Positions 1 through 10,924 are shown, counted from the first letter of the stretch. The stretch: 64,000 bases of DNA from Nemertoderma westbladi (GCA_032718475.1 JAUCBJ010007720.1:1-64000), one strand, 5' to 3'. Made by a program: numbers and translations. The notes: generated by a model not told the origin, from the sequence alone.

Positions 1-715
1 TTCAAACCACTTTAACATAAGTCACAATCGTTATTGGTAACCTTTCTCTCTTACCTTCGGTATATCAAGAATATTGGGTTGCGGGGTTATTTATCGTTAT
101 TCCAAATATAATAATTCATCAACCATATTATGAAGAACTGACAGTAAATAGCAGTATAAAACAACAACTGAACAGTTAGGTAGATCGGTACATCAGTACC
201 GGTATGTCAGCAGTGAGATATTTACAGTTAAAGGATATATGCCCTTTATAATTAAACCTACTAGTGTAAGACTAAAAAGCAGTACAGCCCAAAATACTTC
301 CAAGCCGTTCTTTCTTTGGCTCAAGACTGAATGTAAACACTGCACATAGGCATTGCGTCATTTCTCGGAAATTTTCTGTACAAGGAGCCACAAAAACGCT
401 CTCATTGGCTGACTGAACTGAGAGACGCCGTAGAACAAAGGAAATCAACACGTATGAATGTCAGCTGTTAACCGTAGTCATAGTAACTACTGTTCAAGAG
501 TAGCTATCACCCTTTTGCGTCACGAATTGCCATAGAATCATAAAATATGCCTTTCATAGTACAAATACGGAGGAAATAGGTCTTAGATCCTCTAAAAACA
601 CAGATACAGCAATAATACGGTCTCTTACACTTATTAAATCAACTACGGAGTATTTTAATGTAAAAGATAATAAAAATAACGGGGCAATTCAGCAAAGGCT
701 TTTACAGACTTTGTG
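1..715. other. Non-coding stretch, nothing recognised
   Basis: No long reading frame, RNA gene or clear repeat could be seen here. The sequence is AT-rich and single-copy-looking within the window. It ends where a degraded family A retrotransposon fragment begins. Confidence 0.5.
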
Positions 716-1378
716 TACTCTCAGAATCACTAGAGGAAACCCAACGGCTCCTCAGCTCATTGGAACAGGCTGCTTCTAATATTGGTCTTTTTATTAACTC
801 CAAAACGACCACAATTTTGACAGTTAACTTTGAAAGTCCTCAGCAAGTCTCTGATCGGATGAGCATAATCTCAAAGGATATTATGCTTGAGCATGTGGAC
901 GACTTCTGTTGCGTACGATTATGGATCCTAAAGTCAGGTGAGGACCTTCGAATACGTAAGGGGAAGGCATGGGCAACCTTGAATCGGCCTTCCAGGATTT
1001 GGAAGTCACATAGAATTAATCGGAAACTTCAGGTCCGAATACTTAGAGCAGCAGCAGTTCATGTACTCCTCCTCTATGGGAGTCCATGATGGGATCTAAC
1101 TGCTGGGGACACCAAATCTCTGGATGGCACATTCGCAAGAATGTTACGCCGGGTTCACTTTGCAGGACATTGCTTCCTCCATGAGGACCAGCCATTGCAT
1201 AATCTTGTGCTTGGCGGCCTTATGGAGTGAATAATCATGGTGGACAGCCCATGACTTTCTTGAGACACATCTTAAAGGACACTGGCCTTGAAGATGCGGA
1301 TGATCTAGCAAATGTCATGGGTGATAGGGAGTTGTTGTGGCGGCGAAATTTTACGACAAGTCGGCACAGCATTCTTAA
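716..1378 (+). pseudogene. Family A non-LTR retrotransposon fragment (RT C-terminal half)
   Basis: The reading frame matches the family A reverse transcriptase seen intact at 58.1-59.9 kb, from just after the FADD active site (words LFINS, ILTVNFESPQQVSDRM, RIRKGKAWA) to the C-terminal RFAGH-like block and the final HS-stop. It is a decayed copy: many substitutions, at least one stop near 1087, an internal deletion near 1150 that joins the LRRVH region directly to the FAGH region, and no TAG tail at the 3' end. The element would be an endonuclease plus RT retrotransposon, probably of the RTE-like group. Clade assignment is inference from the GH...LW-P C-terminal signature. Confidence 0.8.
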
Positions 1379-1380
1379 TA

Positions 1381-1725
1381 TATATATGTAATTTAGGTAA
1401 AATGGTGAAAAAAATCGAGACTTGAAAAATATCGAGAGTAAAAATAACGAGAGTAAAAATAACGAGAGTAAAAATAACGAGAGTAACAATATCGAGAGGA
1501 AAAAATGGGGAGTGCTGAAAATTAAGGTGATTAAAAAATATCGATATTAACGCGAGAAGAAAAATATCGAAAATAACTATCGAGTGTTGAAAAATATCGA
1601 GAGTAAAAATATCGAGTGTTGAAAAATATCGAGGGTAAAAATATCGAGTGTTGAAAAATATCAAGAGTAAAAATATCGTGTGTTGAAAAATATGGTGAGT
1701 AAAAATATTGCATTTTGCGTGAGCA
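1381..1725. repeat. Short-unit tandem array, GAGAGTAAAAATATC type
   Basis: Roughly 15-bp units (GAGAGTAAAAATATC and variants, some with GTGTTGAAAAATATC) repeat about 20 times. The same unit appears as its reverse complement at 2.1-2.35 kb. The apparent reading frames through this block on the minus strand come from the repeat period being a multiple of three and are not genes. Confidence 0.85.
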
Positions 1726-2094
1726 TTTTATTTAGAATTATGGGACAATATTGCAGTGCATGGGTTACAACAGTGCAAGTGCAAATAAATGGCATTAATA
1801 CACCTTGGGTACCCATTTACCAGATTTATTATACTAGCTAGTTTTTGCTATTTTTTAAATAAATATTATAGAAGAAGTGCTAGCTATCAATTTTGATAAA
1901 TATTTTTGTTCTACAACATATTTTTTAGTTCTAGATCACATTTTTTATAGTAGCTAGTATTTTCTACTTCGTTTTATAAATGTTATAGAACACGTGTAAG
2001 CTACCAATTTTGAAAAATATTTTTGTTCAAGAACACATTTTTTGTTCTAGAACATTTTTAGGAAAAATATTATCATACAACCCTAATTAAAAAA
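1726..2094. other. Spacer between inverted arrays; dispersed repeat
   Basis: This AT-rich spacer contains words such as GTTCTAGAAC, CAAGAACACATTTTTTG and TTGATAAATATTTTTGTTC. A related segment lies in the opposite orientation near 11.45-11.59 kb (TGTGTTCTAGAACAAAAATA, then TTATCAAAATTGATAGC), so it belongs to a dispersed repeat. No coding signal was seen. Confidence 0.55.
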
Positions 2095-2355
2095 AATTGT
2101 TACTCTCGATATTTTTACTCTCGATATTTTTACTCGCGATATTTTTCAACACTCGATATTTTTACTCTCGATATTTTTAACTCTCGATATTTTTCAACAC
2201 TCGATAATTTTACTCTCGATATTTTTACTCTCAATATTTTTAACTCTCGATATTTTTACTCTCGATGTTTTTCAACACTCGATATTTTTACTCTCAATAT
2301 TTTTCAACACTCGTTATTTTTACTCTCGATATTTTTCAACACTCGTTATTTTTCC
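2095..2355. repeat. Inverted partner of the 1.4-kb tandem array
   Basis: Units such as ACTCTCGATATTTTT and CAACACTCGATATTTTT are the reverse complement of the units at 1381-1725. The pair forms an inverted array separated by about 370 bp, with potential for a long imperfect hairpin. Confidence 0.85.
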
Positions 2356-2359
2356 CATC

Positions 2360-2930
2360 CTTGTACCAGACCGGCGTCTCTTCCGGACATCTCCCCGGAT
2401 ATATCACCGTCCGCTCTTCCCCACCCTCGTACCGGACCGGCGTCTCTTCCGGGCATCTCTCCGGATATCTCGCCGTCCACTCCCCCCTTGCTGTTGCTTC
2501 TCGTCCTGTCACTTCTATCAACGGCATTTCTCTGGACTTATCCTCCACCCTTTCCACTATGCGTGGTTCCAGATCCATACCCGCCCCCGACTCCTGATAT
2601 CCTACCCCAGGCCGCTTCTCATATGGGATCTCCCCGTCGCCCGTCTTTGACTTCTGCTCTACTTCCTCAATGGTACCAGACAGCATGCATCCAGATGTTT
2701 CGGGTTTGTGAAATGGATTGCTGGATTTAATAGGCCCAGTAGGCGTCCATCCAAATGGCGTTAGGATCGCCACTGGGTCTCGCTCCTTATTGTTCCCAAA
2801 TATCGTCTCTAGCCTCTCATGGGCTGTCGGGCAATCCATCCTGACTATCAGAGACACTTTCGGCATATCGAGGTCTGGTGTCGACAGGTCAATCGAATCC
2901 AGGTGCCGATACTGTTCGACTTTGATATTG
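2360..2930 (-). pseudogene. BEL/Pao-type pol fragment (protease-linker region)
   Basis: The minus frame between about 2930 and 2360 contains HLDSIDL...MPKVSLIVRMDCPTAHE, then DPVAILTPFGWTPTGPI. This resembles the segment of BEL/Pao polyproteins just after the aspartic protease core, where family members read roughly LLIG-D-P-AH followed by TPLGWT-GP. Downstream the frame is low-complexity, with a roughly 66-bp tandem duplication (ERCPEETPV twice). No RT or integrase is attached, so this is a scrap. The upstream residues in the TATATG microsatellite near 2940-2985 are not part of it. Confidence 0.5.
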
Positions 2931-2935
2931 ATATT

Positions 2936-2938
2936 TGT

Positions 2939-2970
<32 letters not shown>

Positions 2971-2986
2971 GTATATATATGACCCG
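2936..2986. repeat. TA/TG microsatellite
   Basis: Alternating TATATATG dinucleotide run, seen directly. Confidence 0.9.
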
Positions 2987-4430
2987 CCAACATTCGAAAA
3001 ACAACGTTAGAATAACCTTTTCGCATCATTGTTATAACAATGCTATGATTCATCCCCAATGTAAATTCATTTACAATGAAAATATTCTGATTTGATCATT
3101 TCGATAACATTGGAAATACATTATAATATCAATAGTATGGAATATAGTATTAGAATATCATTCAAAATATGTTGCGATTATATGTGTTAAATAATAAACA
3201 TTGCTGTTCGAATGTATTCTGAATGTCATTTCACTATCTGAATTTTAATATTAGTATTTAAATATTATTTTAGATTATTTCAATATTAAAATGTAAAATT
3301 TTGGGTTTTTCTCAAATAATTTGTCTCATTGCACTATTGCACAACTTTTTAGCAGCATTAAATTTCAAATACAAAATTAATCCTCGGATACTTCTGGTTT
3401 GCAGGGCCGTGAAATCGCGCAATGCATTATGGTCTTTGTTTACCTTTTTCCCTGAGCCCAGAACATCGGCTGTGGAATTATATTTGTGAATAATATTTGT
3501 CAGAGATTATACAGTATATTAACGATCAGTCGAATAGTACAGTAGGCCTACACCGCAATAAGGTCAGAGCATCCGAATCCAGTCTCCCTTAACCGTGGCT
3601 GAATGATCGCGCATAGGCTGGCTTCGGCTAATGTAACTTTATGTGTATCAAATACTTGTTATAGGCTAAAGTCGATTTATAACCTAGAAGACACCTAAAA
3701 TTGGCAGGTTAAACTGCTAAAGGTCTAAAAGCGCGAACAACGATGATTTTTCATTTCAGGTCCGGTAGGGTTGAGTTGTTAGGCAAGTATCGGTATGTCA
3801 GGTATCTGATTTTTCAGACAAATGGAATAACAGAATCGGAAACTCATATCTCTACATACAGCACTGGTAATAAATAATATTCGGCTCTTTCACATACAAT
3901 CACAGGATGAATAAAAAGTAGACTTAAAATTCACGTCTCATGATTCAAGTATCTTTGTTTCCATTGGATTATTTAAATATTCTACAGTAGTAAGCTACCA
4001 GTCTACCGGTGAAGTGGTTAAGAAAAAGCTGATAAATACTGCATATAATTCAATTGTTTGGTCAAATAACAAGTGCAACCAATCATGGTAGACAATTTAG
4101 TCTCCCCCTTCCCTTGTCAAGGGGTTAACATATTAAATATACCCTTGCCCTATCGTGAACAAAGGCAATAAAAAGCATCGAGAATCGATAAGAACCATCG
4201 GCCTATTTCCTTTGTAAACTATTTTTGAACTCTAAACATTATTAACACATTATAGCGCCCGCAACGCATGAAGTGAATAATATGTAGTCTTAGCGTATTC
4301 CTCTATATAGAGTATACATAGGTATAGGATGCATTACTGTTGAAAGCATTTGATGGTTGTGGGTTGTCTATTGAACATACCGTATTGTCTTATTTTAGTA
4401 CTGACTCGCTTGGAATATGTAGGCCTACTA
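2987..4430. other. Non-coding stretch, nothing recognised
   Basis: AT-rich DNA with only short chance reading frames. No RNA gene, splice-flanked exon or tandem repeat was identified. Confidence 0.45.
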
Positions 4431-4465
4431 ATGATAAACGCGACGTATAGGCATAGTTATGGGTA

Positions 4466-4595
4466 GCACCTACGCGTAGTTATACGTAGCACCTACGCGT
4501 AGAACCTACGCGTAGTTAATGTTAAAACTCTGAAACTGGTGATATATGACCCCATGTTGCGAACTACGCGAAGCTACGCGAGGCCTACGCGTAGA
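4466..4595. repeat. Cluster of palindromic CTACGCGTAG motifs
   Basis: The 10-bp palindrome CTACGCGTAG occurs four times (near 4470, 4493, 4506 and 4583). Related forms TTATACGTAGC and CTACGCGAAGCTACGCGAGG lie between them. The function is unknown. The CpG-bearing palindrome stands out in AT-rich surroundings. Confidence 0.6.
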
Positions 4596-4812
4596 TCGAA
4601 AAGATTTACACATTATTATTAAATTATTTATTTTAATAAATAACACCTCCATCGTACTGTACTCTGTTGTACATATACAGTAGGGCCTACTACCGGTACA
4701 CATTTTACCGGTAAATAGGTTGTAGATAAAACAATATAAGCTATATTTAAAATCAGCAATGTGCATATTGTACAAAATATACATTCGGTACCTCAAACAG
4801 AAGCCCAAAGAG

Positions 4813-5049
4813 TTAGAACCACAATCCATTATCCATCTTCTGTAGCAAAAAAAAGTTTTTCGGCATCGCATCTACGCCTGCCTTGGGTAGGGAAAACGGT
4901 TTGCGGCATTTAGGGCAGGTTAACGAGGCGCCGAAACGGGAAGTTTTACACCAGGAATCGAGGCAGGATGAGCAGAATGAATGCATACAGGGTAGCCAGA
5001 CAGGGTCGCGTTTACCGGTGTAGGCCTCGTAGCAGATGTAGCACGTCAT
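4813..5049 (-). CDS. RING-finger exon, TRIM-like (possibly partial or pseudogene)
   Basis: The 78-residue frame has a C3HC4 RING. C-x2-C is at residues 4-7 (CYIC). The CMHSFCSSC block follows, giving the C-x-H-x2-C-x2-C core, and the final C-x2-C is in TCPKCRKPF. The text after it (FSLPKAGVDAMPKNFFL) is typical of the N-terminal RING of TRIM/RNF ubiquitin ligases, which transfer ubiquitin from E2 enzymes. The chosen ATG is the first Met after an in-frame stop and lies three residues before the first zinc Cys, as in many TRIM proteins. No B-box, coiled coil or NHL/SPRY domain follows on the minus strand, and the frame stops soon after the RING. It may be a first exon with a donor I could not place, or a truncated copy. 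All eight zinc ligands are present. Confidence 0.65.
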   Translation of the reverse strand: MTCYICYEAYTGKRDPVWLPCMHSFCSSCLDSWCKTSRFGASLTCPKCRKPFSLPKAGVDAMPKNFFLLQKMDNGLWF

Positions 5050-6214
5050 TGATTCTCTTCGGATTAAGAGTTTATCTGAACTTTTACGTTTAATTAATTG
5101 GGATTGAGATTTCTCCCTAGAAGAGATACAAATTGAAAGTTATGTACTTATGTTTCTGTTGTAGTTCAGTTCAGACCTTCCTATTTACACAGTACTGTAC
5201 CGGTACAGGCCTATATGGCGCCTTCCTGTGTAGTGTAACGGTAGGCCTACCGTTATATATTCTATACAACACGCGTTTATTAATACTATTTTGTAAATGC
5301 TGAATGTTCGTTCGTTCGTTCTATGTTTATGTCTATAATGAATGTGGGTTTAACATGTCATTCATACTCTAGTATGTAAAATAGCAGCTTATAAAAGTAC
5401 AGAAACCTAACACTAAGTAGTACAGTATAAGCATTACTGACTGTACAGTGTACAGTACTACAGTTAATGATTGCGGTCTACCTACTGCAGTCAGTAGTTG
5501 TTATACCATTACAATTGTTGTCGAAACTCGAAATGATAATCAGACCCGATTTGTAGGCCACTGAACTTATTAGCGGTCGATTTACAGATTTAATTGGCTA
5601 AGGCCAATGTTTTACTGTTGGTGTGAATGAATAATATAATTTGTGCTGCAGATAACTCGCCCAACACCCAATGAAGAACCCCGATTCCGATTCCACCTCC
5701 AAGCTCAACGCCCCGTAATTGCGATTCTCGTCGGAAACTCGGCATCTGTTCTCGGTACTTTTGATCCAACTACATAGGGGATTTATGATTTGCTTGATGA
5801 TCCACCGCCTTAGTCGCTCCGCTAAGCAATAAACGAGGAAGCAATAATAATATATACTGTATTCCCCGAGCGTTTCGAACTTTATACTTTGTTGATGCGT
5901 TTAATTATATTTTATTCTAAGAAGAACCCAAAATCAGTCCAATAATGACTGGTTGAACCTTTTACTCTTATTATCAACTACAGTACAGTATAGACGACTT
6001 ACTGGCACTAGTGGTACTGTACTATTACTGTACGAGGTGAAGAAAAACATCAATTCGGATCTATTAATAAATTCTCACGATTTGGTCGCGGGAACTGTCC
6101 TCGCTGATCTGGCTGTTCCGGTTCTCCGGATTGACTCAGTTAGTTGAGTTCCTTCAACATATAAGTTGGAGTCCTTATCATTTACCTGATAATCACTGAG
6201 TCTTTGAACGGAAC
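5050..6214. other. Non-coding stretch upstream of the RING exon
   Basis: No coding or RNA feature is supported. If the RING exon is live, its promoter would lie in this interval, but I see no convincing TATA box or initiator. Confidence 0.4.
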
Positions 6215-6304
6215 CTAGAAATATATATTGGATTCGAATGTACCTGAACCGCTGATTAGTTCCATAACATATTCATAACTAATAACAATGCCATCATATC
6301 TCAC

Positions 6305-6424
6305 CTGTGGAATGCCGCCGTCCGTATCCTGTTCTATAACTCCTCCCTTTATAACGTTCGGCTGTATCTGTTTCGTAGTTTTGGGCTGAAGAGACGCGCG
6401 GTTTCGAAGTGACACTGTTGCCAT
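6305..6424 (-). CDS. Candidate first coding exon of an unknown spliced gene
   Basis: On the minus strand an ATG at 6424 opens a 40-codon frame (starts MATVSLRNRASLQPK, ends GGIPQ). It stops exactly at a strong splice-donor match, CCACAG|GTGAGA, with the GT at 6304-6303. The exon is 120 bp and ends in phase 0. The product is not recognised. It is short, basic at the N-terminus, and has no signal peptide or membrane segment. The frame continues past the donor without a stop for a while, so the donor is a prediction. No downstream exon was identified in the next few kb on this strand. Confidence 0.4.
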
Positions 6425-6840
6425 GGCGACTACTCCTGATCTCGAAATCGGGTTGCCTAGTTACCCCTTCGATATGCGGTCTGCTTGGCAGTAGAGCCGT
6501 TCCTAAGTGCAGCGATCGATTCCTTGTGAAGGCCATCACATCGTGAGTAACTTCTTGGTAAAGTAAAAAAAAAAAAACAATACCCTATAATGTACAATAG
6601 TTTATTCACCAGCGTGTACTGGTCCAAGATACCAAACCGCAACCATATTTTTGACAAATTAATTATTTTCACAGCTCTATCATTTTTCACGGAGACAAAA
6701 ATGTCATATATTTTCTTATAGAATATAGGCTTAGCTTTCTTTTTTGTGTATGGCGGTTAGGTTTTAGGGTTAGGGTTGCGATACATACTTGTTGAGCTTG
6801 ATATTATATTTGTTTTTGTTTGTTTTGATTGTGTCCTTTG
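6425..6840. other. Non-coding stretch
   Basis: Contains an A-run near 6566-6577 and a short TTAGGG-like stretch near 6757-6777. Nothing else was recognised. Confidence 0.4.
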
Positions 6841-6844
6841 ATGG

Positions 6845-7182
6845 CGCGCAAGGGGGTGAGTACTATTTTTGGCTAAATGTCCTCACTAATGAGCTTGAAG
6901 CAAAAGAATTACTCTCTAATATTCACAGTGATTTCAGGTGTGTCTATAGAATCAGCAAACTGGTGGATAATCCTTCAATAGTCCGTGGCGCTGGTGGTGT
7001 GCGCCTTTTCTATTAGACCATTCCTCTCAGGCTGTGTCTTGGATTTAGACCCTACCAGTTTTTCTGATCACTTACCTATATCTGTTGAGATCCAATTACC
7101 CGCGGTCACTTCTACCCCCACATCTAACAATATGCAAGGTCCGTCAGAAAATATACCGAAAATTAACTGGTCCAAGATGTAA
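6845..7182 (+). pseudogene. Fragment of an APE-type endonuclease from a non-LTR retrotransposon
   Basis: Two overlapping plus-strand frames carry the words RGAGGVRLF and, about 25 codons later, DPTSFSDHLPISVEI. The SDH block is the last catalytic motif of the apurinic/apyrimidinic-type endonuclease of non-LTR retrotransposons, and the G-rich block resembles the RGSGGV motif upstream of it. The middle of the domain is missing and the frame shifts, so this is a deleted remnant. It lies outside the target-site duplication of the neighbouring family B copy and is probably a separate older insertion. Confidence 0.5.
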
Positions 7183-7366
7183 CAATTTTTAAAGCTTCTT
7201 ATAAGTGCAACATTTTCAGTACTTCATAGCCTAATCACACAATTATTGGGTATCAATTGTCTGTGGAGCACTTAATATCTGGTGTAATTTCGTTTCAATA
7301 TGTTTTTGATTGGTTCACAATCCTTTACCATAAGTTTAGTGCACAGTTTTATTTTAATTCCACCAA

Positions 7367-7954
7367 TATGTCGAATTCCAGTACCTTGGATCATGGATAG
7401 AGAGTAGCAAAAAGGACATAGAAGTTAGGAAAGCAAAGGCTTGGGTAGCTCTATCAAAAATGGATACCATCTGGAAATCAGATCTCTCCAGGCACCTGAA
7501 GACTAAGTTCTTTCGAGCCACAGTGGAAAGTGTATTTTTATACGGGGGTGAGACCTGGACACTGACTAAATCACTTGAACAACGAATTGATGGTTGCTAC
7601 ACAAGACTACTAAGGGCAGCCCTAAACATCAGCTGGAGACAACACATGACAAACGCCGAGCTTTATGGTACAATACCACCTGTATCAACCACCCTCCGTG
7701 AACGCAGATTAAGATTCAGTGGGCACTGCTGGCGAAGTAAAGACGAGGTCATACCAGATCTACTTCTCTGGCAACCAACTCATGGAAAGCGTAGTCGTGG
7801 ACGACCGGCCATAACATATATAGATCAACTTGAAAGGGATATTGAACTTGGAGAAACAAAATTGCAACAACTATGGAGAATCGGGAAGCCTGGAAGGATC
7901 TCATTTCCACTCACCGAGTTCGCTCGACCTAGTCTTGTAGTAGTATGTCGAATT
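7367..7954 (+). mobile_element. 5'-truncated family B non-LTR retrotransposon with 11-bp TSD
   Basis: The element body (7378-7943) is bounded by identical direct repeats TATGTCGAATT at 7367-7377 and 7944-7954. It ends in a short GTAGTAG tail. Inside is the RT C-terminal region: YLGSW near 7383, a KAKAWVALSKMD block, FLYGGETWTL, and a C-terminal FSGHCWR...LLLWQP...KRSRGRP block. The frame from 7378 to about 7960 is open. The exact duplication and 5' truncation are the hallmark of target-primed reverse transcription and suggest a fairly recent insertion. Confidence 0.9.
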
Positions 7955-9240
7955 AGTTGATTGTATCTTTATTTTTTATTTTTATTATGTTTTTTTAAGC
8001 TTGTATGTTATATTGACCTCTGTGTTTAATGTAGGATATTATTTTTAACTGAAATGTGCAAATAAATTCAAATGCCAGCCTGCCTGGTGTAACCTTTCAA
8101 AAAAAAGGTTCTATAATATTTTTGTAGTTTATGGGGTGTAAGACTCGCGTGTGTTTACCTTTAGTTAAAAGGTTACAAATGTAATTTTAATTTAGTAAAA
8201 TATCGGTAGAATAAATGGCCTCCATCGAACGATAATTCTTGCAATATTTGAACGCCCATATCTCAGCTGTTTCTAAAGGAATCTCAGACATTGTTACATC
8301 TTTAGAATCCTTTGTAATAATTTCTTAATTAATAATAAATAAAATTAATAAAGGCAGCGATACTAAGGGTGCATTCAGGCACAATTTTAACAATTTTAAT
8401 TTATAAAAAATACAATTTTAAAACACTTATAAAAAAATATAAAGACACAATCGAACGAAGACACAATGACACGGACCCCCGGGGGGGGGGTCCGTGTCAT
8501 CAGAAGATGATACTACAGTATATTACTCGTCATGGTGTATATATAATTATTATTAATATCTAGTCGCCACCCTTATTGATTCATCAGAAGTAACTCATTC
8601 GCGAAAATTGTTCAAAAATTTTTTATCAAAAGGTAAATGATTCCTATATTATAAATGAAAACACCCACCTGTAATTTTGCGTTAAAGTTAATTAATTAAT
8701 TAATGTTAATTAATTTTTGTAATGATTAATTGCATTAATATAAGAATTTATTTCACAATTAAAAGTTCCATTTATAAATAGCATTGTGGTATTTTTATAG
8801 GATGAAGTTTAAACCAAGTTATGTTCGCTAATAAATACTATATATATTTTAATAAAAACCTGTAAATATATTTAATATAAATTTTAAAAATGCACCAATA
8901 CAATACAATAGAGTAGCGTTGTGTGGCAATCGTAATATAGTGTGGGCCTAGTTCATATAAGCATGTGGTAGATTGGCAAATATTGCATAAACCATTCTTC
9001 ATATGCAGTTCAGTTTAGTTAGTTTCCAATGGGCGGGGCGTGTGAATTATTAACATGTATTGGTATTTTTTATGCCAACAGCCCAGCGGCCAGTATCATT
9101 ATAGTGAACCAAGGCACTGTTACTTACGGTAGCAGTAGTGTACATGCATGCTCAGTTGGCTAAGGACTAATAATGTATAATTTATTATAATTGAATTTTA
9201 ACTGCTACCAAATAGTGGCATTAAACAGATTCTTCGCCAA
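7955..9240. other. Non-coding AT-rich stretch with a GC-rich palindrome
   Basis: Mostly AT-rich. Near 8467-8498 a run of C then G is framed by GACACGGACCCCC and its reverse complement. It is followed by TCATCAGAAGATGATACTAC, a sequence shared with the poly-G repeat at 60.2 kb. TTAATTAATTAA runs occur near 8690. No gene is supported. Confidence 0.5.
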
Positions 9241-9262
9241 CTACGTGGCTCGCCCCACAACT

Positions 9263-9430
9263 GAAACATTGGAACTAAATTCGCATCCATTGGAACTAAG
9301 TTCGCATGCATTGGAACTAAATTCGTTTTAGTTTTTCTCTAGTTATTGGAACTAAGAACGCCTAAATTGGAACTAAATTCGTTTCCATTGCAACTAAATT
9401 CGCATGAGGCTTAAATTGGAACTAATTACG
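9263..9430. repeat. Short repeats of ATTGGAACTAA(ATTCG)
   Basis: The phrase CATTGGAACTAAATTCGCAT and its variants recur about seven times at irregular spacing. No coding content is supported. Confidence 0.7.
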
Positions 9431-9974
9431 GGGAATCAAATTTGCCGAAGGAACGTGTTTCAGCGACATAAAAGCATAAGGGATATAAGGCTATTTTTAT
9501 TCTTGAATTTTTACTTTTTCGCTCGAATATATCCAAAACTCGAGAGAAAAAGGAGTAATTTTTCCCTTGAGAAAAAAGTAACGAAAAAGTCTTTTCGCGA
9601 CGATAAAGTAAAATATAATATTTTCTGTGGAATTTCTTAAATGTGTTCAAAGGGCACCAAAGTATAAAATTTGAGCAAAATCCATTCACACACTCAAAGT
9701 TTTAGCAACCTTAGTGTCTGCAAGGCGTACTCCAAAACGGAACTCATACCTTTTCTTCATTTCTGATTTCATATTCGAGTCATTTTTCATGTTTCGCGGC
9801 ATTTTTCTTTCTGTCCGTCGGTCAAAATATTAGAAAACACACAACTTAGTGAAAATTGTTGTGTGAAAGTTATGTGGGTTTTGCTGGTCGCTGAATTCAT
9901 TTCCGATGTCAGATTTTACCTTTGATTGCATCCTGTCGGTCTGTTTGACGGCCTGTCTTTCAAAATATAAGCAA

Positions 9975-10122
9975 GCATACTGCCACCCTGAAGGACTCCC
10001 CATAAGACTTCGAATGGATATGTGTCACCATCAGCAGTAGACACAAATGTGGTGGAACCATCGTACATTGATCTGATAGATAACTGCAATAATTTCCTCA
10101 GGAATCCCATATGCTGCCAGTA
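9975..10122 (-). pseudogene. Second, diverged family A RT fragment
   Basis: The minus strand encodes YGIPEEIIAVI, then the SMYDGSTTFVST and FEVLWGVLQG words of the family A RT. It repeats the segment also present at 10.6-10.75 kb in the same orientation. It abuts the larger fragment exactly where that one loses its 3' end (after KVRLFR), so two pieces of family A lie in tandem here. It is more diverged than the neighbour. Confidence 0.75.
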
Positions 10123-10920
10123 TATCGGACCTAAATAATCGGACCTTAAGTTTCCGATTAATTCTCGGTGACTTCCAAATCCTGGAAAGCCTATTCAAGG
10201 CTGCCCATGCCTTTCCCTTACGTATTCGAAGGTCCTCACCTGACTTCCGGATCCATGATCCCAGGTAACAGAAGTCGTCCACATGCTCAAGCATACCATC
10301 CTTTGAGCTTATGCTCATCCGATCAGAGACTTGCTGAGGACTTTCAAAGTTAACTGTCAGAATTTTGGTCTTTCTGGAGTTAATAAAAAGACCAACACTT
10401 GAAGCAGCATGTTCTAATGAGCTGAGGAGCCGTTGGGCTCCCTCTAGTGATTCTGAGAGTACTCCTAAGTCATCAGCAAAGTCTAGATCAGTTAGGTACT
10501 TGGCAGGATTTCCTCGACTTCTGGAGCCAGTAGGTGGAGTTATCATCACCCCATCATCATTATGATGATCTAAGGACATGCGTAGAACATAGTCAACCAC
10601 AATAATGAACAAGAATGGTGCAAGTGTGTCTCCTTGGAGGACGCCCCATAACACTTCAAATGGTTCTGTGTCACCGTCAACAGTAGACACAAATGTTGTC
10701 GAACCATCGTATACTGATCTGATTGCTGCAATAATTTCATCAGGAATCCCATATAATGAAAGTATGCTGAACATACGTGAGCGAGAGACTGAGTCGAAGG
10801 ACTTATAGAAGTCAACAAAGATAATAACCAGACACCTGTATTTCTTTGTTGATAACTCTTCGATTATCTTTCCGAGTGCCAGAATAGGCTCCATTGTCCC
10901 GCGACCTTTACGGAACCCAT
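10123..10920 (-). pseudogene. Family A non-LTR retrotransposon, RT central fragment
   Basis: A 287-codon frame carries the family A RT palm: IFVDFYKSFDSV, GVLQGDTLAPF, LDFADDLGVL and YLGSWIRKSGED. The FADD catalytic aspartates are intact. The 5' end stops near 10920 inside the GFRKGRGTMEP region, and the 3' end is replaced by a second fragment of the same family. There is neither a 3' tail nor the C-terminal FAGH block, so this copy is dead and rearranged. Confidence 0.85.
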
Positions 10921-10924
10921 TTTA

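Noticed and set aside
6757-6777. Telomere-like TTAGGG stretch
   Set aside because: Only about two to three units, in the middle of single-copy DNA; no evidence of a chromosome end or interstitial telomere block.
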